From the NCBI RefSeq assembly GCF_002067135.1, contig NZ_CP020105.1:4960001-5024000 (forward strand): DNA of 64,000 nt, in the 5' to 3' direction. Every line of letters begins with the position of its first letter. Positions within the stretch are counted from its first letter, which is position 1. The position numbers and the translations under genes are program-made. This document shows, piece after piece, positions 1 to 9,000 of the stretch. The notes under the pieces are model-generated. The model was not told where the DNA came from. It did no database searches and saw only the letters and a list, made by a program, of their open reading frames with translations. The DNA is from Spirosoma rigui. GTDB taxonomy: Bacteria > Bacteroidota > Bacteroidia > Cytophagales > Spirosomataceae.

Positions 1-334
1 CCTGGTAGAATCCGGCCAGACCTACTACAGCATCTCCAAACTCTACGGGTTGACCGTCGACGAGTTACTGACCCTGAATAACCGCACCACCAACGATGTG
101 CTGGCCGCCGGGCAGAAGCTTACCGTAAAAGCTACGCCATCCGCCACCAAGAACGCCGAGCGAAGCAGCCCGACAACGACGGCTTCGGGCGTTTCGTACC
201 ATACCGTTGCCAAGGGGGAGACCATGTTCCGCATTTCAAAAATGTACGACGTTACAATCGAGCAGATCCAGGAGTGGAATAACCTGAAGGACGTAACCGT
301 TAAGGAAGGGCAGAAAATAAAGATCGTCAAATAG
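1..334 (+). CDS. LysM-domain protein, C-terminal part (gene begins before the window)
   Basis: The reading frame is open from base 2 and carries two LysM repeats. One starts at the window edge (QTYYSISKLYG ... LAAGQKLTV) and one is C-terminal (YHTVAKGETMFRISKMYDV ... GQKIKIVK), joined by a Thr/Ser/Ala-rich linker of about 25 residues. LysM modules bind peptidoglycan or chitin-type glycans, so the protein probably acts in the cell envelope. Its N-terminal part, which may carry the enzymatic domain, is outside the window. A strong hairpin follows the stop codon. Confidence 0.85.
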   Translation, partial: LVESGQTYYSISKLYGLTVDELLTLNNRTTNDVLAAGQKLTVKATPSATKNAERSSPTTTASGVSYHTVAKGETMFRISKMYDVTIEQIQEWNNLKDVTVKEGQKIKIVK

Positions 335-352
335 CGATCGACCCGTTTGAAC

Positions 353-389
353 CGCAGAAAGCCGCAGGACACCCCTGCGGCTTTCTGCG
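353..389 (+). terminator. Perfect 16-bp hairpin after the LysM gene
   Basis: Arms 353-368 and 374-389 are perfectly complementary with a 5-nt loop (ACACC). It sits 18 nt after the LysM stop codon. There is no T-run beyond the stem, only TTT inside its right arm, so termination is likely but not textbook. Confidence 0.65.
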
Positions 390-429
390 TAATAAGCTCC
401 GGTGTGGACAACCATTGCCGCTTGATTTG

Positions 430-437
430 TACCTTTG
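430..437 (+). promoter_or_regulatory. -7 box upstream of the DUF3109 gene
   Basis: TACCTTTG matches the Bacteroidota -7 consensus TAnnTTTG exactly, 64 bp before the start codon at 502. No convincing -33 TTTG lies 19-21 bp upstream. Confidence 0.4.
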
Positions 438-501
438 TCGGGCGTATTCACCGGTGGCCGCGGCATTGACTGCCGAGCCGGTTTTCCATCGCACGCTAAC
501 C

Positions 502-1077
502 ATGATTTTATTAGATAACACCTGCATCAGCGACGACGTAGCCGAAAAATTTTTCGTCTGCAATCTGGATAAATGCAAAGGCGCCTGCTGCGTAGAGGGT
601 GACATGGGCGCCCCGCTCGAGGGCGACGAACCAGCCATTCTTGACCGGATCTACGAGGACGTAAAGCCCTACCTTTCGCCCGAGGGCATTCGGGTCATTG
701 AGCAGCAGGGCGGTTACGAATCGGACGGCGACGGGGGATTTGTGACCAGCACCGTTGGCGGTCGCGAATGCGTGTATGCTACCTGGAACGACCGGGGTAT
801 TCTTAAATGTGGGATCGAAGAAGCGTATAACGACGGAAAAGTCGATTGGAAAAAACCCATTTCGTGCCATCTGTACCCCATCCGTATCACTAAATATGAA
901 TCATTTCACGCGCTCAATTACGACCGCTGGCCCATCTGCAGCCCGGCCTGCGGATTTGGCGAACAGTTGAATGTACCCATTTATAAGTTTGTGCGTGAAG
1001 CACTTGTGCGCGCTTACGGCGAAGAATGGTACAGCCGGCTCGCCAAAGCCATTGAAGAAAAAACGCCGACCGACTAG
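502..1077 (+). CDS. DUF3109 family protein (cysteine-rich, function unknown)
   Basis: This 191-residue protein resembles the DUF3109 family, common in Bacteroidota and not functionally characterised. It contains a cysteine cluster near the N-terminus (CNLDKCKGACC, about residues 19-29) and further Cys residues (CVYATW, CGIEEA, CHLYPIR, CSPACGFG). These suggest metal or Fe-S binding, as in YkgJ-like proteins (inference). The frame is open upstream to 415, but ATG 502 starts the typical MILLDNTCISDD-like N-terminus and follows the -7 box at 430. It stands alone between the LysM gene and a small-RNA locus. Confidence 0.8.
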   Translation: MILLDNTCISDDVAEKFFVCNLDKCKGACCVEGDMGAPLEGDEPAILDRIYEDVKPYLSPEGIRVIEQQGGYESDGDGGFVTSTVGGRECVYATWNDRGILKCGIEEAYNDGKVDWKKPISCHLYPIRITKYESFHALNYDRWPICSPACGFGEQLNVPIYKFVREALVRAYGEEWYSRLAKAIEEKTPTD

Positions 1078-1219
1078 TGCGGCTGGAGCCGGGAAATTGC
1101 TGAAATCAATTGTTCATCGATATTTTGCTACGTTTAATAATTTCCAGCCCCATTCTGACGTTTAATACGTAAAGTATCACGAATTTCGTAACGTGATTTT
1201 ATAGACCTGAATAAAACTA

Positions 1220-1252
1220 TTTGTGTCTATAAATAAGAAATTGCTACTTTTA
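1220..1252 (+). promoter_or_regulatory. Promoter of the candidate small RNA
   Basis: TTTG at 1220-1223 is followed after 21 bp by TACTTTTA at 1245-1252, seven of eight matches to TAnnTTTG. The predicted transcription start is about 1259. There is no ORF between here and the terminator at 1342. Confidence 0.6.
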
Positions 1253-1258
1253 GCATAA

Positions 1259-1376
1259 CAATCCTTTACAAAGGGAAGGTTGAACATCAAGGCCTGGTGA
1301 CCATTTGGTTACCCGTCTTGAAATGGTGTGGATAGAAGCGGAAAGCCGCCCCGATATTCGGAGCGGCTTTTTTGTT
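1259..1376 (+). ncRNA. Candidate small structured RNA, about 115 nt
   Basis: The 416-bp gap 1078-1493 contains a promoter (1220-1252) and an intrinsic terminator (1342-1376) with no supported ORF between them. Three structures can be drawn. CCTT 1263-1266 can pair with AAGG 1271-1274. GGTGACC 1296-1302 can pair with GGTTACC 1307-1313 (one G-U pair, 4-nt loop). ACCATTT 1300-1306 can pair with AAATGGT 1321-1327. The last two share 1300-1302 and are mutually exclusive, so the RNA may switch. It lacks the conserved GNAR-loop region of SRP RNA and I do not recognise a family. It could instead be an attenuated leader of the response regulator gene at 1494, although a separate promoter candidate lies after the terminator. 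Confidence 0.5.
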
Positions 1377-1380
1377 TTTT
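1342..1380 (+). terminator. Intrinsic terminator ending the candidate small RNA
   Basis: AAAGCCGC 1342-1349 pairs with GCGGCTTT 1363-1370 around a 13-nt loop. The stem is followed by TTT, G and six more T. It lies 117 bp before the next start codon and 265 bp after the previous stop. Confidence 0.75.
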
Positions 1381-1392
1381 TACGCAGCCGGA

Positions 1393-1424
1393 TTGATAAA
1401 ACCCACCGCCGGGCAAGTAATTTG
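1393..1424 (+). promoter_or_regulatory. Possible promoter of the response regulator operon
   Basis: TTG 1393-1395 is followed after 22 bp by TAATTTG 1418-1424, a -7-like box one base shorter than TAnnTTTG. A similar TAATTTGC occurs before the OmpA-domain gene at 12995. It lies downstream of the small-RNA terminator, which suits independent transcription. Confidence 0.3.
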
Positions 1425-1493
1425 CGGGCAGGGTGTAACTTAAAAATTAAATCCGCGTTTTTAAATGAACGAAGCCCTGTGTATGTTGCCGAT

Positions 1494-2171
1494 ATGAAAA
1501 TTCTAGTAGTGGAAGACGAGCCTAAGCTGGCATCATTCGTAAAGAAAGGACTGGAAGAACAGTCGTGTGAGGTTGATATCGCATTTGATGGACAGGTAGG
1601 CCGTACAATGGCGCTCAACAACGTGTATGATGTGATTGTAATGGATGTTAACCTGCCCAAAATGAACGGGTTCGACATCGTTCAGTCGTTACGGGAGGAA
1701 CGGATCAGAACACCGGTGCTCATGCTCACGGCCATGGGATCCATGGACGATAAGCTCATGGGATTTGAAGCCGGTGCCGACGATTACCTCGTGAAGCCTT
1801 TTGAATTTCGGGAGCTAATGGCGCGCCTAAGGGCCCTGACCAAGCGCAGCAGCGATACGGGTCTTCAGAGTAACGTTCTGAAAGTAGCCGACCTGGAACT
1901 CGACCTGAACGAAAAAGTAGCCCGCCGGGGTGATAAACGCATTGAATTGACGGCCAAAGAATTTGGGCTGCTCGACTTTCTAATGCGGAACCGGGGTCGG
2001 GTAGTTTCGCGCATTGATATTGCCGAGAAAGTCTGGGATATTCATTTCGATACGGGTACGAATGTCATCGACGTGTATGTCAATTTCCTTCGCAAAAAGA
2101 TCGACAAAGATTTTCCCCAGAAACTGATTCATACGGTAATTGGTATGGGGTATATGCTTAAGGAAGAATGA
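1494..2171 (+). CDS. OmpR/PhoB-type response regulator
   Basis: A 225-residue two-domain DNA-binding response regulator. The receiver (about 1-120) has acidic residues E7/D8, phosphoacceptor D51 (VMDVNLP), T79 and K101 (LVKP). The winged-helix output domain (about 130-222) carries IELTAKEFGLLDFLM and GTNVIDVYVNFLRKKID, typical of the OmpR class. The frame is open back to 1305, but the receiver begins at MKILVVEDEP, so ATG 1494 is chosen. Its stop overlaps the start of the kinase gene by 4 bp (ATGA), so the two are a co-translated pair. The CusR/CopR-like style suggests envelope or metal sensing, but the signal is unknown. Confidence 0.93.
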   Translation: MKILVVEDEPKLASFVKKGLEEQSCEVDIAFDGQVGRTMALNNVYDVIVMDVNLPKMNGFDIVQSLREERIRTPVLMLTAMGSMDDKLMGFEAGADDYLVKPFEFRELMARLRALTKRSSDTGLQSNVLKVADLELDLNEKVARRGDKRIELTAKEFGLLDFLMRNRGRVVSRIDIAEKVWDIHFDTGTNVIDVYVNFLRKKIDKDFPQKLIHTVIGMGYMLKEE

Positions 2172-3574
2172 ACATCCGCACTCGCCTGACGTTACTGTTT
2201 GTGCTGCTGGTCGCGTCCATCCTGTTGCTGTTTACGGTCTCGGTTTATTATTTATACGACCAGTTTCGGCAGCAGGAGTTTGAACAGCGTCTCGAAGAGA
2301 AAGCATTCATAACGGTACGCTTGCGCGAAGATGTGGGTGAAGTACCCCGGGCCGATCTGCCCGTGATGGCCAATGAGCAGGTAACGATCTACAATGACCG
2401 GGGCGATGTGTTGTATAGCCAGGGACAACAGCGACCGCGTTTGCCCGTAACCTCCGAATTTCTCAACAGTATTACCGTTCGCCAGTCCCGGTACATCCGG
2501 ATCGGTGAGCTGGAAGCCGTTGGCATTCGGTTTATCAACTCGCGAAAAGAACCCCTCCTGATCATTGCCTCCGGAAACGACCGTTACGGCTTCAGCAAAC
2601 TGGACCGACTGCGGGATATTCTGCTGTCGGGCTGGCTGCTCAGCCTGGTCATCGTGGGCATTGCGGGCTACCTGTTCGCAACCGACGCGCTGCGGCCCGT
2701 TGCCGAACTGATCCAGCAGGTCAATGCCATTTCGGCAACTAATATTCACATGCGGCTGCACGTAGGCCGGCAACGGGACGAACTGGCAGATCTGGCTCGT
2801 ACCTTCAACGATCTCCTCAGCCGGCTTGAAGAAGCTTTTGTTTCCCAAAAAAGCTTTGTTTCGCACGCGTCGCACGAGCTGCGAACGCCCCTGACCGTGA
2901 TGATGGGCCAGATCGAGGTAACCCGTCTGCAGGCTCGCTCTGCCAGCGAATATGAACTGGCGTTCGACGGGCTGCTCGATGAAGTCAAAAGCATGATCCG
3001 GCTCGTTAACAGCCTCCTTGATCTGGCCCATGCCAGTTCCGACGCCACGACGCTCCACTGCCAGCCCACCCGTATTGATGAGCTGCTCTGGCAGGCCCAA
3101 AGTCATATTCTACAGAAGAAACAAAGTTGTCAAATCGACATTGACTTCGAGAGCTTACCCGACAAAGAAGAAGACCTCGTCATTCTGGCCGAAGGATCGC
3201 TGTTGCAGACCGCGTTTCAGAACCTGATGGAGAATGGGTGCAAATACTCGACCAACGGGCGGGTCTCGGTACGGATAGCTCTCGGCGTAGGCCGGGTTCA
3301 GGTAACCGTCAGCGATACGGGTTTCGGCATTCCCCCGGCCGATTTGCCTCACATCTTCGAACCGTTCTACCGCTCCGATAACACAATGACCATCAATGGA
3401 CACGGCATTGGCCTGGCCCTCACCCAGCGTATTATCATGCTCCACCGCGGCCAGATTACGGTTGAGTCGGTCATGGGCAAAGGCACGACGTTTCGCATTA
3501 CCCTTCCGGTTGTTCGCAGCCAGCTCTCCTCCCCCACCAGCCTACTGGATACCGACTCGACCAGGATAGCCTGA
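2168..3574 (+). CDS. Membrane sensor histidine kinase paired with the OmpR-type regulator
   Basis: This 468-residue kinase has an N-terminal membrane segment (about 7-29), a periplasmic sensor of about 125 residues and a second membrane segment (about 158-180). A HAMP linker follows, then HisKA with H236 (SHASHELRTP) and a HATPase_c domain with the N box (NLMENGCKYS), G1 (DTGFGIPP) and G2 (GHGIGLAL). It should autophosphorylate on H236 and pass phosphate to D51 of the preceding regulator. The 4-bp overlap supports a dedicated pair. Confidence 0.93.
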   Translation: MNIRTRLTLLFVLLVASILLLFTVSVYYLYDQFRQQEFEQRLEEKAFITVRLREDVGEVPRADLPVMANEQVTIYNDRGDVLYSQGQQRPRLPVTSEFLNSITVRQSRYIRIGELEAVGIRFINSRKEPLLIIASGNDRYGFSKLDRLRDILLSGWLLSLVIVGIAGYLFATDALRPVAELIQQVNAISATNIHMRLHVGRQRDELADLARTFNDLLSRLEEAFVSQKSFVSHASHELRTPLTVMMGQIEVTRLQARSASEYELAFDGLLDEVKSMIRLVNSLLDLAHASSDATTLHCQPTRIDELLWQAQSHILQKKQSCQIDIDFESLPDKEEDLVILAEGSLLQTAFQNLMENGCKYSTNGRVSVRIALGVGRVQVTVSDTGFGIPPADLPHIFEPFYRSDNTMTINGHGIGLALTQRIIMLHRGQITVESVMGKGTTFRITLPVVRSQLSSPTSLLDTDSTRIA

Positions 3575-3720
3575 AGTCAACCTACTGAAAAGCAGCTGGA
3601 AAATCATAAAAAATCGTTTCCGGCTTCCGCTATTGACCGGTGAGGTACCGGACCGCGCTGGCTGGATTTTCCGGCAAATGATCTACCTTGTCGACACAAT
3701 AACACACCGACCACCTGGCT

Positions 3721-4752
3721 ATGCCTTCAACTAGCAACAACACCCGAATACGGCTGGCCACTCGGCCGGTGGGAAACCCTGCACCGGACAACTTCACGAT
3801 CGAGACCGTTCCGTCACCCACGCCCGCAGCGGGCCAGATCCTTGTCAAGACCATCTACGTTTCGCTCGACCCGGCCATGCGCGGCTGGATGAACGAAGGT
3901 AAATCCTACATTCCTCCCATTCAGATTGGCGACGTTTTCCGGGCCGGAACTGCCGGTCAGGTAATTGCGTCGAACCACGCGGAATTTGCCGTTGGCGAAT
4001 ACGTGACGGGTAGCTGGGGTGTCCAGCAGTACGGCCTTCTGACCGGCCCATCCGAGCAGGGCAAAAGCGATGAGATCCGTAAAGTCGATACGACCATTGC
4101 CCCGCTGGAAACGTACATGGCTACGCTCGGAATGCCCGGCATGACGGCTTATTTCGGCCTGCTTGATACGGGTCAACCGCAGTCCGGCGAAACCGTCGTG
4201 GTCTCGGGAGCGGCTGGTGCGGTAGGCAGCGTTGTGGGACAGATTGCCAAAATTAAAGGGTGCCGGGTGGTGGGCATTGCCGGCGACCAGGAAAAATGCG
4301 ATTACTGCGTTGACGAGTTAGGCTTCGATGCCTGTGTCAACTATAAGACCGACGATCTGCGCAAAGCCCTTAAAGAGGCTTGCCCCGGAGGAATCGATGT
4401 TTACTTCGACAATGTAGGGGGCGATATTCTGGATACGGTACTGACCCAGATTCGCCGGAAAGCCCGCATCGTTATTTGCGGGGCTATATCGCAATACAAC
4501 AACACGACGCCCGTCAAGGGACCATCCAATTACCTGTCGTTACTAACCAACCGCGCCCGGATGGAGGGCATTGTCGTTTTCGACAATGCGGCTAACTACA
4601 CATCGGCGGCCCGGGAAATGGCGGGCTGGATTCAAGCGGGTAAACTAAGGGACAAAGTTCAGATTGAACACGGTATCAAAAATTTCCTGCCAACGATGAT
4701 GATGCTCTTTACCGGCCGAAATTTTGGTAAACTGCTGCTGAAAGTCGATTGA
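3721..4752 (+). CDS. NADP-dependent, zinc-independent oxidoreductase (MDR superfamily, CurA/LTB4DH-like)
   Basis: The 343-residue protein matches the medium-chain reductase subfamily of 2-alkenal, leukotriene B4 dehydrogenase and curcumin reductases. These reduce activated C=C bonds with NADPH. An N-terminal GroES-like domain contains YVSLDPAMRGWM. The Rossmann fold shows VVSGAAGAVGSVVGQIAK and GIAGDQEKC. YFDNVGGDILD and the C-terminal GRNFGKLLLKV are family features. The zinc ligands of alcohol dehydrogenases are absent, as expected. It is a single gene with its own terminator (4811-4844), probably a cytosolic detoxification enzyme. Confidence 0.9.
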   Translation: MPSTSNNTRIRLATRPVGNPAPDNFTIETVPSPTPAAGQILVKTIYVSLDPAMRGWMNEGKSYIPPIQIGDVFRAGTAGQVIASNHAEFAVGEYVTGSWGVQQYGLLTGPSEQGKSDEIRKVDTTIAPLETYMATLGMPGMTAYFGLLDTGQPQSGETVVVSGAAGAVGSVVGQIAKIKGCRVVGIAGDQEKCDYCVDELGFDACVNYKTDDLRKALKEACPGGIDVYFDNVGGDILDTVLTQIRRKARIVICGAISQYNNTTPVKGPSNYLSLLTNRARMEGIVVFDNAANYTSAAREMAGWIQAGKLRDKVQIEHGIKNFLPTMMMLFTGRNFGKLLLKVD

Positions 4753-4810
4753 TGTTAGCTGCCGAACGGCTGGCCGGCCGCACACAACGGCGCAGACATG
4801 GACCAACGAA

Positions 4811-4844
4811 AAAGGCTCGACCAAATCTGGTCGAGCCTTTTTTT
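4811..4844 (+). terminator. Strong intrinsic terminator after the oxidoreductase gene
   Basis: A 13-bp perfect stem (4811-4823 with 4828-4840) and AATC loop are followed by a T7 run. Because the left arm begins with an A-run, it can also serve the convergent gene ending at 4861. Confidence 0.9.
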
Positions 4845-4860
4845 GCACTACTGCAAACCA

Positions 4861-5097
4861 CTATTTGTTGTCTATTTTCTTGGCTTCCTTTTTCATGCTC
4901 TTGTGCATGCTCTTCATATCTTTTGCCGCTTCAGCCTTCGTGTCGTCACCCGCTTTTTTAGCGTCCTTCTTCATTTCCTTGGCCTCATGCTTCATTTCCT
5001 TGTGCGCCATTTTGGCTTCTTTCTTCACATTGTCCTGAGCGAAAGCAGCGCCCGACATCATAACGATGGCAGCGGCTGCGAGAATCATCTTTTTCAT
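4861..5097 (-). CDS. Small secreted Lys/Ala/Met-rich protein
   Basis: A 78-residue protein beginning MKKMILAAAAIVMM with a signal peptide ending about AAFAQ. The mature part of about 57 residues is highly charged, built of K, E, A, M and D in a helical pattern (KKEAKMAHKEMKHEAKEMKKD). Pentapeptide-like repeats of similar composition occur in small periplasmic proteins of Bacteroidota of unknown role. The frame continues upstream to 5172, but only ATG 5097 gives a signal peptide. No function can be assigned. Confidence 0.7.
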   Translation of the reverse strand: MKKMILAAAAIVMMSGAAFAQDNVKKEAKMAHKEMKHEAKEMKKDAKKAGDDTKAEAAKDMKSMHKSMKKEAKKIDNK

Positions 5098-5267
5098 AGT
5101 TGTCTGGTATTTTAGTGATCGGCTAGAACCTGTTTTATAAACGGGCCAGTCCGGAAAATGATTATTAAACATTGGTTAAATCCCGCGTCCCCCATACGCA
5201 GGCAGGGCACAGGCATCAATTGACCCTTTTAAACAGGGCATCGCTGCGGCTGCCGAAAGACCGGCGA

Positions 5268-5720
5268 TTAATTACCCGTATTGTCTTTCTTTTTCTTCAG
5301 CTTCTTGGGTTTCACCGACGTAGCGCCCGTCATGGTGCTGCTGCTGGCATCCGTAGTGGTCGTCATAGACCCGTTATCCGTCGTGCCTGAAGTAACACTA
5401 CCGGCGCTGTTCTGCTCCAGCGTCGTGCCCGTACCCACCGTAGCATTGGTGTTAGCCGTTCCGTTTGCGTTCGTGGTACCCGTTGGATTCTGGTCGGCAG
5501 TATTTGAGCGGCCAACTCCGGTATCACGTGAGCCATTGCTCGTTGTTCCGGACGTTACGCTGCCAGCGCTGTTCTGCTCCAAGGTCGTTCCGGCTCCCGT
5601 CGTGCCAGTCGTGGTTGACGTCGTCGACTGACTGCGGGGGGTATTACTGTTGGTTTGTTGGGCTGCGGCTGTTCCGGCAATGAGCAGAACAGTGGCAAGG
5701 GTGGCGAGTGTATTTTTCAT
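5268..5720 (-). CDS. Secreted Thr/Ser/Asn/Gly-rich protein with an internal duplication
   Basis: The protein has 150 residues and a signal peptide (MKNTLATLATVLLIAGTAAAQ). The rest is low-complexity, dominated by T, S, N and G. The 17-residue segment GTTLEQNSAGSVTSGTT occurs twice, at 44-60 and 98-114, 54 residues apart. The C-terminus switches abruptly to a basic tail (KPKKLKKKKD). No domain is recognised. The gene lies upstream of another small secreted gene on the same strand. An unstructured envelope protein is the most that can be said. Confidence 0.65.
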   Translation of the reverse strand: MKNTLATLATVLLIAGTAAAQQTNSNTPRSQSTTSTTTGTTGAGTTLEQNSAGSVTSGTTSNGSRDTGVGRSNTADQNPTGTTNANGTANTNATVGTGTTLEQNSAGSVTSGTTDNGSMTTTTDASSSTMTGATSVKPKKLKKKKDNTGN

Positions 5721-5727
5721 AGTCGTT

Positions 5728-5751
5728 GAGTTATATGTTGCTATATAACTC
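5728..5751. repeat. 9-bp inverted repeat in the leader of the Thr/Ser-rich gene
   Basis: GAGTTATAT 5728-5736 pairs with ATATAACTC 5743-5751 around GTTGCT. It lies 7 bp upstream of the start codon at 5720, so it could form a leader hairpin or be an operator. Confidence 0.4.
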
Positions 5752-6040
5752 TATAAACCAAGCGGGGTTTCAAAATAGAGATTAAAAAAAGGCCTACCCG
5801 CGGTGCTACGTTGGCGGGATCATTGGCTGATCGGTCAGGCCCGGAGGCACAACGGCTAGTTGACGGGTCGGCCTGGTTAATAGCAGTGTTGCCCCCTTTC
5901 AGCCTATTTTTAACTGTACTTTTACAGGCTTGGTACGCTTTACCACTGAGCAGTTCCCGCACGCGTCAGGTTTAGTACGACGCCGTGGCCAATTAGCACC
6001 CTAAACATCGATTTCTTAGTTTTGGCTGACTCTATATTCT
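5752..6040. other. Intergenic region with no gene seen
   Basis: This forms most of the 320-bp gap between the divergent genes at 5720 and 6041. Only short spurious frames are present. The one recognisable element is the -7 box at 6017-6024. Confidence 0.6.
6017..6024 (+). promoter_or_regulatory. -7 box of the CheB-CheR-kinase gene
   Basis: TAGTTTTG is an exact TAnnTTTG match 16 bp before ATG 6041, implying a very short leader. A weak -33 (TTA at 5993-5995) lies 21 bp upstream. Confidence 0.5.
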
Positions 6041-9000
6041 ATGGCCCGTTCTGAAAAATCCCGGCAGCAACAACCGCCTGCTATTCCTATCGTTGCTATA
6101 GCAGCCTCTATGGGCGGTCTTGAAGCAATAACCGACCTGCTGACCAATCTACCCGATACTACCGGATTTGCCTATATCTACATCCAGTCTACAGATCATT
6201 CACCGGCCATCTTGCAGGATACGTCTACCCCGCAAGAACGGCTGCTGTCAACCCTTGGCCAGGCTACCACCATGCCCGTTGTGGCAGTCAGCGACAGACT
6301 ACCCGTCGAGCCTAACCACGTCTACGTACTCCTGCCCGGTATTGAACACACGGTCGAAATAATAGAGGGTATACTAACCAACGTAGCGCGCCGGCCGGTG
6401 GGTGGTCCTGCCGACACCATGCCCATTGATCGGTTTTTTATGGCCCTGGCCGATCGGCAACGGGACGGCGCCATTGCCGTATTGCTTTCAGGTACTTCGT
6501 CGGATGGTACCCTGGGTCTGCGGGCAATCCGGGCCGCGGGCGGGCTCACGTTTGCCCAGGACGAAACCGCCCGTTTTCACAGTATGCCCCGATCGGCCAT
6601 TACCGACGGTGTTGTCGACAAGGTATTGTCTCCCGTCGACATTGCCCGCGAACTCGAACAACTGAGTCGTCAGTCCGAGACATTTCGGGAAGCAACCGGA
6701 GCCGATGCACTCGAGAAACTAGGGACCGACCCGACCGATACGCCGGACGGACAGGAAGACGGTAACATTGACGGAGCTCCGCCTGCCGTTGATTCGGCGG
6801 ATATACCAGACGAAACGACTGCCGCAGGAACGGCGTCGGGAGCTTGGGAGCAGGCAACCGAAGAAGATATCCTGAGTATTATCAAACTCCTGCGCAAGGC
6901 AACAGGTACTGACTTCAGCCATTACAAAATGACGACCATCCGGCGACGAATCATCCGCCGGATGTTGCTCTTCAAATTTGAAACGCTGAAGGAGTATGCG
7001 ACTTACCTGCGCCAGCAACCGGACGAGACTCGCTTATTATACGATGACCTGCTCATTAACGTAACAACCTTTTTCCGGGATGCCGACACAATGGACTACG
7101 TCCAGAAAGTGCTGTTGCCCCAGTTGATTCGCAGCAAGGCCCCCCACGACTCGCTCCGGATCTGGGTGCCGGCCTGCTCGACCGGTCAGGAAGCATACTC
7201 CATTGCCATTCTGCTGCTGGAATTCCTCGGCGACCGGGTAACAAGTCTGAACATTCAGATCTTTGCTACTGATCTCAGCGAACGGGCCGTGGCCAAAGCC
7301 CGGCTCGGTGCTTATACCCGGGGCGAAGTTATGGACGTATCCCCCTCGCGGTTGAATCGTTTTTTCACGAAAGTAGACGACCACTACCGCATCAACAAAA
7401 CGATAAGGGACCTGTGCGTATTTGCTCCCCATAACCTGCTGAAAGACCCACCCTTTTCGCGACTCGATCTTGTCAGCTGCCGCAATCTGCTCATTTACCT
7501 GGATGGTCAGTTGCAGCGTAAAGCCATTGCAACCTTCCACTACGCCCTCAACCCCACTGGCTACCTGCTACTGGGAAAGTCGGAAACAGTGGGTCCCTCG
7601 TCGCCGTTCTTTTCAACGGTAGAAACGAATTACAAGCTGTACACCCGCAAGAACGACGTGGCCGGACGGGCGCTGTTCGAGATGAACACCCGCGCGGGCC
7701 TGACCCGTAGCACGCTGGGTCAGGCAAGCCAGCCGGCAGCCGGCTGGCCCGACCCGGACCAGCAGACAGCGAGTGGGCCAACCAACCAGGGAGCGACAGG
7801 CCGCGCCCGAATCACCCAAATCGCCCGATCCATGAAGTCTACCCGTCCCGTCAACAACCTGGATAAGGCCGTCGATAGCCTCCTTAACCAGTATATTCCC
7901 TCCAGCGTTGTTGTCAACGAAGATCTGGATATTTTACAGTTTAGGGGATCGACCGGGTTGTTCCTGGAACCGTCACCGGGCCGCGCCAGTCTGAACCTGC
8001 TGAAGATGGCCCGCCCGGCGCTGACCTTCGAGCTTCGCAACATTGTGCATAAAGCGGGCCAGCTGGGGATTCCGGTTCGCCGGAGTGGGCTCGAAATCAA
8101 GATAAAAGATAAGATACAGTATGTAGCCATCGAAGCCGTGCCGTTCAGCACCGACGCTGACGAGCGGCTGTACCTCATTGTTTTTGAAGAGGTAACCGCT
8201 ATCGTTACCGCCGAAAATGATGCTGCCGACGCCCGCAGCCGACGTATCCGGCAGCTGGAAGACGAACTGGCTACCCTCCGCGAAGATATCCGCTCGTTGA
8301 TCGAAGATCAGGAAGCCGCTCACGAAGAACAGCAGTCGGCCAACGAAGAGATCATCAGCTCGAACGAAGAGCTGCAAAGCATCAACGAAGAGCTGGAAAC
8401 CAGCAAGGAAGAAATCGAGTCGACCAATGAGGAACTGCTCACCATCAACCAGGAGCTACAGGTTCGGAACGACCAGTTGTCGGAAGCCAATGCCTTTGCC
8501 GAAGTTATCTTCAGCACTATTCGGGAGGCCACGCTGGTCCTCACGCATGATTTGCGGGTAAAAAGTGCCAACTCCGTTTTCTACACCCTCTTTGGCCTGA
8601 GCGAAGCCGAAACCGAAGGCCGCCTGATCTATGAAATTGCCAACCGACAGTGGGATATTCCTCAACTACGTTCCCTGCTGACCGATGTGGCCATCCGCGA
8701 TCACCACGTCCAGAGCTTTGAACTCATGTACCAGTTTCCGGGGGTGGGTGAGAAAGTCCTTTCCCTCAACGCCCGCCGGGTTGTGCGTCAGCAGGAAGCC
8801 ATTTTGCTGGCTATCGAAGACATCACCGAACACCGCCGGTCGCAGCGGCTCATTGAAGAACGGGAGGCCTGGTTTCATCAGATTGCCGACAACGCCCCCA
8901 CGCTCATCTGGGTGGCGGGCCCCAACGGTCAGTATACCTTCCTGAATAAAGTGTGGCTGGACTATACCGGCTACTCAACAGCCAGCACCAACCCGGAGGG

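Noticed and set aside
1259-1376. SRP RNA, 6S RNA or tmRNA at the small-RNA locus
   Set aside because: The conserved SRP core, a 6S-type long stem with central bubble, and a tRNA-like domain are all absent.
2252-3106. 284-codon frame opposite the histidine kinase
   Set aside because: It is a shadow of the kinase gene in the opposite frame.
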